Of a stretch of 64,000 bases of DNA, positions 14,740 to 27,300 are shown in pieces (position 1 is the first letter of the stretch; every line of letters starts with the position of its first letter). The notes below the pieces were generated by a model. The model was not told the origin of the DNA. It did no database searches and saw nothing but the letters and a program-made list of their open reading frames with translations. Position numbers and translations under genes: made by a program. This DNA is from Rachycentron canadum (Eukaryota > Chordata > Actinopteri > Carangiformes > Rachycentridae): contig CM076658.1 in NCBI GenBank assembly GCA_038496675.1, forward strand, positions 8,847,627 through 8,911,626, given 5' to 3'.

Positions 14740-15010
14740 GACTTCACTGGGGAGAAAGAAAACCTTTGTTTAAACCACCTCTCTGTGGGAGCAGAGCCCA
14801 CATTCGCCTTTGTGTGGAATGAAAGTTGATCCTTTGCAAAGAAATATTGAAAATCGAAGAGTGGTGGGATAAAAGTCAGATTCTTGTGGGAACGCCCCTG
14901 TCAGTGAAAATGGGACCACCCAGCGACTGTTGTCATGGAGACTTGCTCAACAATGTCGGCTCTACTCGGGAGAGGGGGCAGAAGTAATGACAGAAAATGA
15001 AAGTGACATG
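14740..15010. promoter_or_regulatory. Candidate non-coding regulatory element with X-box-like site
   Basis: A non-repetitive, higher-complexity stretch without an ORF. It contains GTTGTCATGGAGAC at 14929-14942 (RFX X-box-like), CCTTTGTTTAAAC (SOX/FOX-like), GATCCTTTGCAAAG and GATAAAAG (GATA-like). The motif mix and lack of decay suggest a conserved enhancer, but conservation cannot be seen from one genome. Confidence 0.25.
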
Positions 15011-16819
15011 TGAAAATTGCTTGTAAAGAAAGGTTGAGGGGCAGGAAGGGGATTCCACATTTCTGTCATCATCCATTTAGGCAAGTTAACGTTTAAAGCT
15101 TTTTTCTGGAGAACTGTGTTCTCAATTCAATATTGATTTGTCAATTGTATACCTAATTGATAAAGTAGTATATAAAGAAAGTTGGGGAAAAAAAAGTTCT
15201 TCAAGTTGTTCTTCAAATTGTTGGTTGAATGTGTTTAAGTCTGGCAAAACAACCCGTGATTGTAATGAAGTGTGTTTGAAAAGCTAAGATCTAGTGTTTG
15301 TGAGGTTTTAAAAGGTGCTCAGCATCTGCTTCTTTGATTTTTGTTTGAATTTGTCTCTCGCAAGTTGCCCGACTTTATGGATGTGAAAAACTACTCGCTG
15401 GTGTCCTGTAGTTTATTTGCTCATTGTTTATATTTTACACTTAGGTTTATTATGTTATGTATTCATGTTAAATATGTGTCTGCTGTTCAGACTGACTATA
15501 ATTATGATAAAACAGCTGAGTTTTTGAGGGATATTATTATATACTTGGCCATGTTTGGCCTATGTGCTTTGTATCAAAGTTTGGAACAGTTGAGGTTGAG
15601 GAAGAAGCCTCCTCTGTCTTCAAATGTGCAGTCATATGGTGTGGTGGTAGCTGCCCTGTCTCTGGGCTGAGTGTGTGGTTTGAGGGGGCCTTTCTTCTCA
15701 GTCCTATTTTGAGACGACAGCAAGGAACACTTGCTGTGTGTTGTAGTTGAGCTGTCCTTGAGTTTTGGGCTTTTTATCATTTTGATGGCATCCATGTGTG
15801 CGCCACCTATTTCCTCCCCTGAAAGTGAAGAAGAGCAACCACCATCCTCATCACAGAGAGCCCGATGAGCTAATGTCAAATACCACACCTTCGGTTCAGG
15901 GTCTATGAGTCTGAGACAGAAATTCAACTGTAAGAGACAGATTGAGAGCTTGTTGGAGTTGAAAGATATTTCCTGCTTGCTGTCACTCAGTTTTTTTTTT
16001 TTTGTTTTTTTTTTTGCCTTTGTTAGTAACTTATGGGTAAATGTTGCAGCAGCAGCAGCAATACAGGAAGAAAACATTGTCAACTCTGCGCTGGCTTGTT
16101 TTTCCTTTGTTCGAGACAAATCACTCTGAGGAGAAGGTTTGGCCTCTTCAAATCACAGAACCTTATCCTCAGCGGCTGTAGCTCTGATTCTGCCTTCCTC
16201 ATGTTTCAGGCTGTGTACTTCACTCCAAATGCTTCAGACACTGATTGCCAATAGGGAGTAAAGCAGCCCTCCTTCCTGTGAGAAGCAACTACTGCAAACA
16301 GTGTGGCGTGGAGGGGGGGAGGTGGAAATGTCCTCCCATTGGCTAAATCCTGGCTGTCTTTGACCTGAATGCCAAACACAGAAAGCTCTGCCAGACGTTT
16401 TTTTTTCTTTAAACATCCCCCTCTTTTTTTATAATCCTCTTTTACTTTCCCTTTCTCTTTGTGTTGTGTTGAAAGAGCCTCTGAACGCACCCCCCTTTAG
16501 TGAAGGGAGCTGTGAAGGGCTGGTAAAGCCCAACTCAGCAGTCTGTCGCTCATCTTTCTTCTTTTAACTCTCTCAGCACAGGAATGGGAAGGTCACAAGG
16601 AGCATGAGCTCTCTGGCTTTTCCTTCTTTAAACCCAACTCTCCCAAATCTGTTTGTTTTCTGCTGTGTATGTTTGTATGCACTCTCTTAGGAGAAGCGGC
16701 TTTTCTTAAACCACCTGCCTGTTTATTAAATATATCAAGAAACCTGAGATAATGGCTATGATTTAATGACTAGTGTATCATAAAAGTTTTTAACCACAGT
16801 AGCTGAAGCACAAGTGGTT

Positions 16820-17110
16820 TAAACAGAGACTTTGGATTCATGGATTTCATCGACATGTCAAGAGTGTCGGCACGCTTGCGGGCACCTGAATGAGCAACAG
16901 TGCAGCTGCCACTCTGACATACATGATAGCCCACAGAGGAGGATCGACTTGACTTGGAGTGGCAATCCCATCGCTCCGCCTAATGGGCAAGGTTGCCAAG
17001 GAGACAGAGAAATTGGTATCATGGATGAAGGGAGGCAAAGCACTCGTGCTAGGATGGGGAAAAGGCATTATTCAGCCAATTTACATGGAGTCATAAGTGG
17101 AAAGGTTGAG
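16820..17110. promoter_or_regulatory. Candidate non-coding regulatory element with X-box-like site
   Basis: About 290 bp of unusually GC-balanced, non-repetitive sequence with no credible protein. GTTGCCAAGGAGAC at 16992-17005 fits the degenerate RFX X-box (RYYNYY N1-3 RRNRAC). It could be an nck2 intronic enhancer or a non-coding 5' exon. Confidence 0.25.
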
Positions 17111-17237
17111 GGATTATAGAAGAGTTTATTGTGTAGTGTGAACATTTTTAGGTGCTTTTCACTCTGAACCCGTTGCTGAGGTTTAAACCAGCCTCTGGAG
17201 CTTTTTACTGTTTGGCTCAGTTTGATTACTTGTTTAA

Positions 17238-17271
<34 letters not shown>

Positions 17272-17273
<2 letters not shown>

Positions 17274-17536
17274 TTAAAGTGATTTTCCTATCAGCACCAG
17301 TTGGTCCAGATGAACTTCAGGAATGCAGTACAGGTGTGAAAGTAACCTTAATACCATTGAGCATTTCTGAGCTGCTTTATATTTCAATATCTCAAATGCC
17401 ACAGAGCATATTCCCAACAGGCATCATCAGATTTTCTCGTCCTGTCATCCACACCAGGAGGAATAAATGCAATAAAATGAAAAGAAAGAAGTAGCCTGGT
17501 CTAATCCAGCAGCTGTAGCCTGAGGCGGAAAGAGGC
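17272..17536 (+). repeat. 265-bp direct duplication, copy 1
   Basis: Every base I compared from ACTTAAAGTGATTTTCC to GGCGGAAAGAGGC is the same as 17603-17867, offset exactly 331. The copy is flanked by (TA)n on the left and by the lone N at 17537 followed by (TA)n on the right. Perfect identity next to an N suggests an assembly artefact rather than a biological duplication. Confidence 0.95.
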
Positions 17537-17537
17537 N

Positions 17538-17602
<65 letters not shown>
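17538..17602. repeat. (TA)n(CA)n microsatellite between the duplicated blocks
   Basis: About 26 TA units and six CA units right after the ambiguous base at 17537. Probably the difficult-to-assemble tract that caused the apparent duplication. Confidence 0.9.
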
Positions 17603-17605
<3 letters not shown>

Positions 17606-17867
17606 TAAAGTGATTTTCCTATCAGCACCAGTTGGTCCAGATGAACTTCAGGAATGCAGTACAGGTGTGAAAGTAACCTTAATACCATTGAGCATTTCTG
17701 AGCTGCTTTATATTTCAATATCTCAAATGCCACAGAGCATATTCCCAACAGGCATCATCAGATTTTCTCGTCCTGTCATCCACACCAGGAGGAATAAATG
17801 CAATAAAATGAAAAGAAAGAAGTAGCCTGGTCTAATCCAGCAGCTGTAGCCTGAGGCGGAAAGAGGC
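17603..17867 (+). repeat. 265-bp direct duplication, copy 2
   Basis: Same sequence as 17272-17536. It is preceded by (TA)n then (CA)n and followed by unique sequence (TATAGCATGCTCACATACC), so it is probably the correctly placed copy. Confidence 0.95.
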
Positions 17868-20238
17868 TATAGCATGCTCACATACCTCCTGTCTGCAGGA
17901 AGAGTTTACGTCATCATCCCTCATCTTGTCATAAATCTGTCCTTCCATTTCGATTTCATTCTCCAGAGAATCACAGCTGCTGTGTCTTTTTTTTCTTCTT
18001 TTTCTCACCCTGAGTGTCGAACTTACCCTTCCATATTCTGCAGTAAGTGTTGTCACATCCCAGAAATTTGTGTAACTTAACTTATGGTGGTGAACTTGAC
18101 ATAAACTCCGCCCGTGTTTCGAAAGCCCTTCCTCCTCCACCTCCTCTGCTGTCCCTGTCCCGGCCTGTGAAGAAATGCAGTTTGACAGCTCTAGTGATGG
18201 CAAGCAGAGGCACATTCACAAGTGCAATTCTTTACTCTGTAAACTGTTGCACTTGAATTTTTTTGCTTGTGGTAGGGATAGAAAGTCACTATTAGAGTCT
18301 CTCCTGCGGCAACACACAACCCTGCTTTTGTCTGTGACTCTAACTGCAAGAATGTTTTCAGTAATGGCTGCACTGTCTCTGTAGTTGTGGCCTAATTGAA
18401 GTGGAAATAAATATCTTCTGTTACTTTTGAGTGTGGCCATTTGCATTTCATAAAATGTGGCCTACACAGACGATACCAGTCTTTCCACTAGTAATGGAAT
18501 CTTTTTGTTTTTTGCAGCTACGCTTCCCATGAGTCATCTTGCTCTTTTGTGGCTACTCTTTATCTATGCACTGCCCTCTCAAAGAGTAAAATATAAACGA
18601 CAAGACAATGAAGGGAATCAACAATTACCCTGCATCTTAAATGTGTGCTGGTTGTTTTATTCCTTGTGTATACTCTCAGTATTGTTGTGCACACATACCA
18701 AATATGCATGGAAATATTCACCCACATGCTTTGCGACACAGAGATTCATCAGTACTGCCTCTCTGGTTAACTCTGTTTGACTCAGCGGGAGTTCTTATTC
18801 ATAAACATTGTACACATTGAAGCAATTTAACCGGCTATCATTGTTGGACAGCTGTATAACAAGTTATGTGTAACTGTGTTGTAGAGGATATGCAACTGTC
18901 AGTTTTTGGATCTTGAAGGACATTGTGCTTTAAATCAAAGCACATTCTAATAGCTACTGATAGGATCACATGAGATTAGATATGAAATAGATGATTTTAT
19001 TTGATTATTCAGACTAATCAATTTCCTACACAGAAAGCTTTACATGACTCTTCATTCTGTGTCTTTGAATTCACTCTTATCCTCAGATCTATCTATCTGC
19101 ATATTTTTTTTTCTTACTGAGATCTTACTGATCTTGGTGTTGAGCTAAATATAAACTGGATTGCTCAGTTGGTTCTCATACTGTGAGACGTCTTTTATCA
19201 AAGATAAGGTCTTTGCAGAACAAGAAAAAAACTAAATCATATCAAACTTTTCCAATCCCTGTTATGCATATTCCCAAGCTGTCAGTTTCGCCATTCAGCT
19301 GTCTCCTGAACAGATGCATGTAATTTATCAGCGGTTAAGGGGGTCCAGCAAAGCCATGTCAAAGCACCTCACCTAAGGCCTGGTGAAATAGAGCATGCAA
19401 TTGCTCACTCTCTGTCTAAAAAACTAATCGGCAGGGCTTTGCGTATGTGTGTGTTTGTGCATTCGTGCGTAAGAGACAGAAAGTATTGCAGAATGGACAC
19501 ATAAATTGATTTTGGGTGTTTGTGCTGCTCTCTTCCACAGAAACCTTCCCACATCTGCTTTTTGGAGGCTGGGTGTTGAATTTTAAAGCAACAGCAGTGT
19601 GCAGGTTCTGAAACCTGTGTGTGTTTTATGGCATTTTCAGCTCTATCCTCTTAGGTTTCAAAGAGCACTGATCATGTGGTCAGCGATTTGAGACTTTGCC
19701 ATAATCTTCATCAGAGGAATTATCAATGTTCATGCCAGTCAAGGCACTGGATATTACTATTACCTTACACTCACATTTGTCTTGGTTATGTAATTCAGAT
19801 GAATTGACAACCTGTTAAAGGTGAATCCTGCCTAATGCCCACTGTGAGAAGCAGTTTAAAAATTGTGTGCACGGATGGATATGGATTATTGTGTAATGAC
19901 TTGTCGCTTGTCACAGCAACACAGAGCCCTAACCACACACACACACACCTTCCTCACAGTACATTAGAAATAATGATGATTTGCTCACATATTAATGCCT
20001 CATAATAGGTATGTTTTTCATGTAGTGGATCCAATCAATAATCTAATCAAAGTATTTCCCAATAATCGTTATTCCATTGAAATACTCATGATCATGCTAT
20101 ATGCCTACAATGTCATTCCACTTGTTTTTGATGCTAATAGCCACATTGAAGCTGCTTTACACTGTGTGATAATTTGTGAGGTGTCATACTCCTTGACTGA
20201 CCATTCACCTTCTTCTCCACAGGGGGACTCCATGAAAG

Positions 20239-20464
20239 ATGACAGAGGAGGTGATTGTTGTAGCCAAGTGGGACTACACGGCCCAGCAGGACCAGGAACT
20301 TGACATCCGTAAAAATGAGCGTCTCTTCCTCCTAGACGACTCTAAGACCTGGTGGCGCGTGCGCAACGCCGCCAACCAAACGGGGTATGTGCCATCAAAC
20401 TACGTTGAACGCAAGAACAGCCTGAAGAAAGGCTCGCTGGTGAAGAACATCAAAGACACATTGG
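20239..20464 (+). CDS. nck2: nck2 first coding exon (start codon, SH3-1)
   Basis: The exon follows a CT-rich tract and a CAG acceptor ending at 20222, so 20223-20238 is 5' UTR. ATG at 20239 opens MTEEVIVVAKWDYTA, the family N-terminus. It encodes the whole first SH3 domain and the basic KNSLKKGSLVKN stretch. The donor is G|GTAAGT at 20465, phase 1. The acceptor directly upstream of the start means that one or more non-coding 5' exons lie further upstream. Confidence 0.96.
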
Positions 20465-23400
20465 GTAAGTGGAATTAAGTCGATGCTTATTTTCAGCAAA
20501 AGTGGAAAAATCTCTGCACTTCCCTTTCAGTAGTTTTTGCTCCCTGGTGGTGGTGATGAGATGTGGTCATAAACAGTGGTCAGTTTGTGTGCATGCGAGT
20601 GTGTTAGTCTGACTTCTGTCTCCCCGGGAGCTGTCACTGTGCACTCCAGGGATCCTGTTGAGATGGCGTTGCTCTCAGCTGTCAGCACGCGGTCTCTCAG
20701 TCCTCTGTCATGACTTGAATATATGAGACTGTGTCTGTAGCCATAGCTACCAACGTATAAGACCCACTGTTGGTGGATTTATACCCCTCTCAAATTGGGC
20801 AAGACCTGAACACAAAACAAGCTACTTCAAAATAAAGTTGATAAGCTACTTTCTTTTACAGGCAGCTATAAAAATAATAGAGATTGCTTTCATTTTCACC
20901 AAGCGTCATTTGGAAGGACTCTTTCGTTTTGCTCTTGACATACACAAAGGACAATACTCCTGACAACACAATCGTGTAAAACAGGATCAGCATGTCGTTT
21001 CAGGGAGACAGTTGACAAAATAAACAATGCATGTGGTATAGAAATGTTTTGTAGTTCTGTCGAGTGTTGACTGAACTGTATCATTGAAAACTATCCAAAT
21101 TATGGAAAACTATTAAAATTTTAATAGCATTGCAGTTTGGCATCAAATGCTTGGTCAGATTTGAAGTCTGGCTTTCTTAACCTTTGATCATATATATATG
21201 TTTTGAATATTTTATCATCACTTAATTAATACACACATTTTCTTCAGTCTAAATGTGATCTGAACGCATATGCTTGCTGACACTTCTCAGATGTGGGGAT
21301 TTGAAGATGAATTGAATACCTCTGTGCTGGTCGTACAAACCAAGAGATTTAAAGACGTCACCTTTTGATCTGGGAAACTTTGATCTTTTTTTTTTGTTAT
21401 TTTATGGATTAACTGAACATGTCCACGGGCGATTTGAACCTGCATGTACACACGCCAAACTTCTAGCTAGGCTAATAATAACCAAAACAATAATAATAAT
21501 AATAATAATAGTGTTTCAGAGTGGTATACATTAACTTGCTTGCTCACTGGATATATTCTCTTTTTCTGACCTATTCTCTGTAAACCCTAGAGATGGTTGC
21601 GCGTGAAAATCCCAGTAAATCAGCGGTTTCTGAAACACCAGCCTGTCAGGCAGCAACAAACATGCCACTTTCAAAGTCACTTAAATCACCTCTCTTCCAT
21701 CCATTCTGGTGCTCGGTTTGAACTTCAGCAGATCATCTTGACCACATTTACATGTCCAAATGCATTGAGTTGCTTACATGTGATTAGATATTTGTGTTAA
21801 CAAGCAGTTGAACAGGTGTACCTAATAAAGTGGCTGGTGAGATTGTATATACTCGCAAACATAGCTTTCAGTAGTGTAGTGTGAGAGTGTGACACACAAG
21901 ATCACCCATATGTCAGTGAGCGGCAGCTTTAACCTTTTACTAACACAATTATGTTCTCTGTTGGTATTTTGATATTTTTTGATATTTACCAGTGCGCTTT
22001 TTGGTTCAGCTGTCTGGAGGAAAATGATGCCTCTGAGCCTTCAACTGCTGATCCTGTCATTTAACTTAATTATCATGACACTGCTTTGATTTATTGTGAC
22101 TGATAGTAATATAAATTAACTCACAAACAGTTTCTAACTGATATCAGGCTTTCAAATAGCTTTTTATGCAAGTTATTTTTAACTTTTGGAATTTGGAGAT
22201 AAGGGCACACAGTTACAGGGCCTATTGAAGCTCCTAATCACTTACAGAGCTGGTGCCTTTCTGCAGTCAAAGAGTATTGATGCCACAGATGTTACAGCCC
22301 TGAAGCAGCCTCAACCAAATGAGATGGCATGAGACGGGTATAGATTTGTGCTAAACTGGGATATGTTGGTACACAGCTCAAGAGTGGAGGAATTAATCAA
22401 AAAATGATGAACTTGCTCTACTTTCTTACAGCAGACAAAGAGCGGGAGGCAGAGCAGTGCAGAGATGGATCTGTTTTGACAGTTTCAGCTTTAGATGTAA
22501 CTTTGTGTCTGGATGGTGGAAGAGATGGATATGGGGAGTAAAAAGAAATATCTGGTGGAAATTCTAACAAGAAAGAGTGATCAAGAAGTGAAATTGTAAT
22601 AAAAATAGAAATGCAGCCATATTTAGAGTTGGTGTGGGGGGGGTAAATGAGATGACGGGAGTCTGGTCTGATTCGCCTGAAACGCTGATTCCTCTCGGCT
22701 CTGTGGATACCAGCCCTGAGGGGAAACTGTAGCTTTATATGGGCCAGCATGGCACAGCCTGCCACTGTCACCCTCACCAGGGTTCATTGTGTGCAGAAAC
22801 GACATACATCACCCCCCTACTTCAATACTGTTCCTATCAGACCCTGTCTCTGTCACTGTAGGTCTCTGCTTTTCTATGATCAGTAGATTGATTAGTGGAG
22901 AAATCAGCAGCTTAATGGTTGTACTGAAATGATGGATTATCCCTCTGCCCGCCCCGTGTTACGTATCAACTACAACATTATGGCCTAGTTCCATTTCAGT
23001 CTAAGTACTTTGCTTCCAGCCAGTAGCTCTTTAGTGTTAAAAGCCTGGGCAAATCCAATAGGCGAGAACATTTTCATGATGAGGTGATGAGCAATAGGTG
23101 AGGTCAGAGGCTAATGGAACTTACTCACACACTTGAATAGGGAATCTGATTGGCTGAAAGCATGATTACTTCATTCCCTCTATAGTCTTTGGCTTTTGTT
23201 CTTTCTTTTCCAGTTCTTCAGTAAGTCAACATTGTGATTATGGACCTTGCAGATACTCTGTGTTATCTCCAGCCATTTCTCCTCATTTATTGTGCTTTAA
23301 TGTGGTTGTATCTTCAACATCCATCCAGGCAGAATTGAATTGTAAATGGCTGCATGCTGCTTTGTGTCCCAGTTTCCCCTCACAGGAAATAAAAACAGTG

Positions 23401-24284
23401 ATAGGCGAGGAAACTCAGCAAAGGTCCTCTCAGTGCTGAAACTGGGCCAGTACTCATTGGTGGAACATATTGGCAAGCTGGATTTCTGACCACTTGAGTT
23501 TTTACACAGCACTGTGAGAGTGTGCGTAGGTAAAGCACTTCATCCTGTCCCCATGTCAAGTGTTACATATCCGCAGTCCATTTTACTCAGTACTTTCTAA
23601 TGAACATAGTTATGCTAAGTGTTCAGCAAAATGGCCCAATTTCCAGCTCAAACAGGCTGCAAAGGAGGCAAAAACATGCAGCTGTACAGAGCACAATATG
23701 TGGTCTACAATAGTCCAGTCAGAAAGCTCCAAATAACAGCTTAGGTTTGTGCCAGAGCCTCCCAAATCCTCTCTGTAAAAGGTCTATATAGAGCCTAGCA
23801 GGTATTGGGGCTTTTTGAAGAGTTCTGGCGGCCTTATAGTAGATGAATACAGGACATAAAACTACATGTGCCCCCTTTGATTCCAGCATGAGACCTTTGT
23901 TGCACGTCAAACCCCCTTCCCAAGCTTTTAGTCGGTCCACCATTTTGGTGCAGACTAAGATACCCCAACAACTATTTGATAGATTCTCTGCAGAAATGTT
24001 TTGGGCATTGATGCTGATTTTGAGTGTCTCAACTCAACTGAATGCCCAAAGGATTTAGATGCAGTTATGACCAAATAACCACAAAACAAATGACTTTCCC
24101 ATCAATCTCAGACTGACGTTGTATTTAGTACCAATTTGCAAATATTAGTCTGTTAACATGCTAAGGTAGTTTGTGAACCCAGGAATGCAACATTTCCTGT
24201 CTACATACTGATGGAAGTTGTACCCTTGTCTGTGTGGATGTTATCTTGTTTTTAGTGACTGTCACATTTCTTATCAGTGATATA

Positions 24285-24324
<40 letters not shown>

Positions 24325-27300
24325 AAGGAAGAAAGGAAGCAGAGAAGAGGGTGATTAGACCAACATGTGCAGGATCTGTGCCGGGCTTCTGAGGTCTAGG
24401 GAAACCTGAACACCTTTGTTGTTAATTAATGCTGTTAATTAAAGGGCAAAGCCAAAACAAAATCTTTTTATTGTTTTTGAGGTTAAGAAAAAAGGAAAAA
24501 AACCTACTTACTAATTTAGTGAGTAACTTTGTACAGTTTCTTCTCACACATACACCACAAGCATTTGCATGCTATACAGGCTGCTGGTTTCATGTAGTCA
24601 CTCATCACATGTTTTTATTGTAATTTAAACTGTGGTCTCACTAACAAATATTTTCATTTTTCTCCTCAAGGTTTTACTGGTTTTACGCACAGTTATGCAT
24701 TAAGACCTTTAACACTTTCAAAATGTAGCGAACAGAGCATCACTGCCAGGTTTATTCAAAAGGCTTTGATTCACTGAACTCTTGAATCACAGCACTCACT
24801 GACACGCTGCTAATGCTTCATTTAAGGGCCAGGTTGTGCTTTTTCATTACTGCATGCTTTAATGTGTCTGGTGGGTGGTATGGTATTGTGAGGATTTATT
24901 TAATATAATCTCTGTAAGCCAGAGAGTGAAGCAATATGTTGCAACATGCAGTCATTGAGGCTTTCATCAACTCACTTCCCTGTGTATTGAAGTCCTCTGG
25001 GCTTGAAAGTCTAGTCTCCTTCCACAAGATGAAGAGGTAGGTGAAGGTAGGGAGTGAATGTGTGGGAGGAGAGAATATAGCTCGCTGCTGCTATAACCAG
25101 CAGGCCAGTTCCTTGAAGTGGAAATGAGTGAAGAAGAAAGGTCTGCATTTCTGTGTGCGTGCATGTTAAAGTGTTTTTGCTTACCTCGAAGGAAGTGTGG
25201 GTCTCTCCTCTCTACCCCATGGCAGCGACAGTCTATTTTATTTTTCCTAGGGGAACCTAGGAACCTGAAGTAAGCCCAGGAGTCAACCTTTGTCTTTGGC
25301 TTACAGCCAGCAGATGTTGAATTCTTATACACACAGACACAGCGATCAGATATAGAGGATACACACTGCTATCCATAAACATGATCTGCTTGTTATTCCT
25401 GTCTCATCCCCCTCTTGGCATTTTTGTCAGCTGTGGTCTCTGATGTGCTTGGTCTACTGTTTGTGTGAGAAACAGCTGCCAGGGGACCCCTTGTCTTTCT
25501 TCACTGCTCTCCTCCTCCTCCTCTCCTTCCTGCCAACAAGTTTCATGCTACTCAGTGTGAACCCAGCAATTTTCCAAACAATGTAAATGTACTACTCAGC
25601 AGTGACATTTCTGTGGCATTTCAGCAGACTCTGTGGCACAAACTGGGTGATTAGCTGTCAAGAAACTCACTTCAGTCATTAGTAGCACACTTGAGCATAT
25701 GCTGACACCAGCCTCAACTGTCAAATAAACGGTTTAAATGTTGTCAACCACATATTGTATCATTATTATTTTAACAGGAATTTTAAGAGGAGACCTTCTT
25801 GGTTATGTTCAGCTGAGAGACTTTAGAAACTTAAGGTCTTATTCAAGTGTTCAAACACATGTTTAAAGTCTTGTCTTTGAAAGTACATGAATGGAAAAGT
25901 CAGAGACAGGTAAGACAGGAGATGACTTTGATCCTGGATATGCCTGTCATTATCAAGCCCATGGTGCCTGCTCCACATTTCATTCCCTGTCTACACCACC
26001 TATTTTCAGCCTTTTGATTAGTATAGACGTGTATACGGTGAGTAGATAGTGTCGACAGAATACCAAGTAGAAAATGAGCTCTGATTCCAGTGGTTTTGAG
26101 TAAAAAGACATCAGACTTGAATGGATGTTTGCATCACTGCATTAATTCTATTGTGTGGAGTATCGATCTGTCCTTAACCACTGAGATTTCGCATAATCAT
26201 CATAAGAGATTCAGAGGTAAAGGATACATTTTACTTCTGATGTCATTTTTTTGTTGGTTCTCAGGGCCCATGAGTGTAATTTGCTGCCTCAATTGGTGTC
26301 CTGCTGACTTAAACTGCCTCCTCTCCCTGTGGAGCTCAGGCCTTTTCCTGCGTTCAGTCATCACAGCCTCTCACATGCTGCTTTGTTACCAACAGTCCAA
26401 CGTGTTGGGGATTGTGTCTAAAGCTTAAAGCTGCTATAATCAATATTTTTTGTGGATCAAATTGTTACTTGTGTAGTGATGAATCCACAAAATGGTCACT
26501 AACTCTCCAGTTACCCTCAACTCTACATAGCAGTTTTAGCTCTTTTTTTTTTCTTTTTTTTTTTTTTTAGCTAGTTTTGATTTCACTGCTTGAAACTTCA
26601 CTCTCACAGTTGTGGTCATTGTTCTCTCCAGACACAGTGGGTAGCAGGTAGTGGGTTGTCAGTGAGAAAGCTCTGATAATTCTACTATTGACTACTTTCA
26701 CAGAACCAAACTGTAGACACGCAAAATTAGCAACTAGCTCCTGAGCACAATGAAACTTTTATTTCCTTCAAAAACTACCCGAGGGATAAACTGAACTGAA
26801 AGAAGAGTGAATATTGGACTCATTAAGTGAACACAAACACAACTTCAAGTGCTAATTTCATCTATTTGCCAAAAACAAGTTGCCAAAAACATTGTATTGT
26901 TCAGTGTTATGTTAATTTACTGGCCAGTGACACAACAAAATGTGCCAACTGGTTAAAATATAGGCAGCTTGTACTGATCTGTTTCTATCTGTCACCATTG
27001 TCTCTGTGTCTCTTCATGCTGCAGGTTTGGGGAAAACTAAGAGGAAGACAAGCGCCCGTGATGCTTCCCCAACGCCAAGCTCAGACACAGAGTACCCTTC
27101 TAATGGTAGCGGAGGTGGAGGGGTGGGAGGAGCTGCTGAGAGAATCTACGACCTCAACATCCCTGCTGTGGTCAAGTTTGCCTACATGGCAGAGAGGGAG
27201 GATGAGCTGACCCTGGTCAAGGGCTCCAGGGTCATCGTGATGGAGAAGTGTAGTGACGGCTGGTGGCGGGGCAGCCAGGCGGGCCGTGTGGGATGGTTTC

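Larger units (their letters stand above)
1..20222. other. 20 kb without a supported coding exon: probable 5' intron or upstream DNA of nck2
   Basis: I found no ORF here with a recognisable domain or a coherent exon set on either strand. The region is AT-rich with many microsatellites (listed separately), relics of fish interspersed repeats (2140-2400, 3165-3245, 8417-8470), a duplicated 265-bp block (17272-17867) and a few moderately GC-rich stretches that may be regulatory. The first nck2 coding exon begins with an acceptor, so a non-coding nck2 5' exon and promoter must lie here or further left. I cannot place them. Confidence 0.5.
20465..27024 (+). other. nck2: nck2 intron between first and second coding exons
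   Basis: Bounded by GTAAGT and CTGCAG. It holds an (AAT)n tract at 21489-21510, a fish repeat at 21535-21850, a family A copy at 23935-24180, a 35-nt T run at 24289-24323 and a family B copy at 26425-26760. No coding exon is seen. Confidence 0.85.

Noticed and set aside
15574..16119. 181-residue open frame on the - strand
   Set aside because: Low-complexity Lys/Ser-rich translation across T runs and a CAG run, no domain, no splice context. Chance frame.
16832..17119. 95-residue + strand frame
   Set aside because: Fairly balanced composition but no family resemblance, no signal peptide and stops nearby in any splice model. Kept only as a possible regulatory or non-coding exon region.
27006..27024. 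ATG at 27006 as start of a shorter nck2
   Set aside because: It lies in the polypyrimidine tract just before the CTGCAG acceptor. The real reading frame enters from the exon at 20239-20464.
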